From contig DKGO01000050.1 of assembly GCA_002453315.1 (NCBI GenBank), positions 1 through 5,376 of the forward strand: a DNA stretch of 5,376 nucleotides. Reading direction: 5' to 3'. Below the pieces are notes generated by a model that searched no databases, was not told the origin of the DNA, and worked only from the letters and a program-made list of their open reading frames with translations. The first letter of the stretch is position 1; each line of letters starts with the position of its first letter. Source of the DNA: Caryophanales bacterium UBA6768 (GTDB lineage Bacteria > Bacillota > Bacilli > Bacillales_D > Amphibacillaceae). A program made the position numbers and the translations under genes. This document shows, piece by piece, positions 4,301-5,376 of this stretch.

Positions 4301-5376
4301 GTGAGAAAATTACACAAATCAAATAAAGATAATGAAGTGTATTATTACTACTTAAAAAATGGAGAAAAGCGGTGGATGTATCGTCATAAATATTATGACG
4401 TATTGGGAAAGCGGAAAGAGAAGAAGGAAAGTAGCTTTAAGACGGAAAAAGAAGCCCTTAAAGCACTTTTAGAAGTGAAGGCTTCTCTCCTTAATGACCA
4501 ATCAAAACAAGTGGAATATAGTCAAATGACGGTTTCACAATGGCTGGATATATGGTATGAAACTTATAATAGTGGATGGGAAGTCACATCACGATTACAA
4601 AGAAAAAACGCTATTAAACATCAAATGAAGCCGCTTCTAGGTAAATTTAAATTAAGTAAATTAGATAGGACAACCTATGTAAGGGAGTACATTAATAAAC
4701 TCTCAAAGAAATATAAACCTAGTACAGTAGCTTTATTTCATCGTCTGTTTAAAATTGCCATCAATGCAGCCGTTGAGGATGAAATAATTCCACGTAACAG
4801 GTTTAATAAGATTTCCATTGAACAAGAAGAGGAATTGGATAATTTCCTTACCTCTGACGAATTAAACATCTTGTTAGATGTCACTAAAAAACATGAGAAT
4901 ATAACAAACTACACGTTTATCTTACTATTGGCTTATACTGGATTAAGAAAAGGTGAAGCTTTAGGTCTGAAGTGGAAAAACATCAATTTAAAAGAAAAAA
5001 CTGTAACTGTTGAACGTACTAGGGATAGGTACGGTGACAGGCCACCAAAGACAAAAAACAGTTACAGGACTTTTCCAATTGATGATATTGTAGTTAATCA
5101 ATTACAAGTTTATCAAAAATGGTGTATAGAAACAAAATTTGCCTATGGTATGAAGTTAGATAAAAAGAAGGATTATGTTTTCATTTCATATCAGGGTGGT
5201 ACACCGATGGGAGCAAATACTTCTAAATATTTATTTGAACGTATATATAAACAATTGGAGAAAGACAATATTCATATTAAGCGGATTACACCGCACGGGT
5301 TACGGCATACTCATGCAACGATATTAATTAACATGGGGATCCCACCTAAAACTATAGCTGACCGTTTAGGCAATAC
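4301..5376 (+). CDS. int: Phage-type tyrosine recombinase / integrase (C-terminus cut by window edge)
   Basis: A frame of 358 codons runs off the right edge. It has an AP2-like arm-type DNA-binding domain (about 12-65), a SAM-like core-binding domain (about 75-170, MTVSQWLDIWYETY onward) and the catalytic domain from about 183. Visible active-site residues are R216 (YTGLRKGE), a beta-hairpin lysine (K250 in PPKTKNS) and H332-x-x-R335 (PHGLRHTH). The position usually held by the second His/Trp falls at N358 (RLGN), and the nucleophilic Tyr lies beyond the window. Expected role: site-specific integration and excision of the element. The start is chosen as GTG 4301 because GAAAGGA lies 9 nt upstream. 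The in-frame ATGs at 4292 and 4283 lack a properly spaced ribosome binding site, but 4292 remains an alternative. The gene follows the regulator by 88 bp with no clear promoter of its own, so co-transcription is likely. A hairpin covers its translation start. Confidence 0.92.
   Translation, partial: MRKLHKSNKDNEVYYYYLKNGEKRWMYRHKYYDVLGKRKEKKESSFKTEKEALKALLEVKASLLNDQSKQVEYSQMTVSQWLDIWYETYNSGWEVTSRLQRKNAIKHQMKPLLGKFKLSKLDRTTYVREYINKLSKKYKPSTVALFHRLFKIAINAAVEDEIIPRNRFNKISIEQEEELDNFLTSDELNILLDVTKKHENITNYTFILLLAYTGLRKGEALGLKWKNINLKEKTVTVERTRDRYGDRPPKTKNSYRTFPIDDIVVNQLQVYQKWCIETKFAYGMKLDKKKDYVFISYQGGTPMGANTSKYLFERIYKQLEKDNIHIKRITPHGLRHTHATILINMGIPPKTIADRLGN

Noticed and set aside
1..5376. CRISPR array, tRNA, rRNA or insertion sequence
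   Set aside because: I found no regularly spaced repeats, no tRNA-like cloverleaf and no transposase or terminal inverted repeats in the window.

Overview
The window is AT-rich, with strong AGGAGG-type ribosome binding sites and short intergenic gaps. This suggests a low-GC Bacillota genome, probably a Bacillaceae relative, although nothing in the window fixes the genus. The content is the integration, control and replication core of a mobile element. There are two divergent blocks around a shared control region at about 3305-3444.

The rightward block (+ strand) holds an XRE-family repressor-like regulator with two tandem helix-turn-helix units (3445-4212), followed by a phage-type tyrosine integrase (4301 to beyond the right edge). 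A long inverted repeat sits directly over the integrase ribosome binding site. The leftward block (- strand) runs from a DUF771-like DNA-binding protein (3304-3035), through an overlapping 44-codon small ORF (3041-2907), to an unrecognised 109-residue helical protein (2882-2553). A hairpin terminator region follows, and then a very large gene (2357 to beyond the left edge) that joins an archaeo-eukaryotic-type primase (PrimPol-like) module to a DUF927-type P-loop helicase/ATPase module. The large gene has an apparent TTG start and its own strong Shine-Dalgarno.

The layout is integrase and repressor facing away from a small regulatory operon that leads within three genes to a primase-helicase fusion. 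This resembles Gram-positive phage satellites (PICI/SaPI type: int, stl, then str/xis, pri-rep). A prophage early region or another integrative element remains possible. The regulator lacks a visible LexA/S24-like protease domain, which would suit derepression by a partner protein rather than by RecA-driven self-cleavage.

The control region is the clearest regulatory signal. Two back-to-back promoters both use TTGCAA as the -35 box, and these boxes lie inside GTTGCAA half-sites. One half-site belongs to a perfect 14-bp palindrome, so a single protein could repress both directions. Other points of interest are a four-codon minicistron with an ideal ribosome binding site just ahead of the 109-residue gene, and a terminator that separates the early operon from the replication gene.
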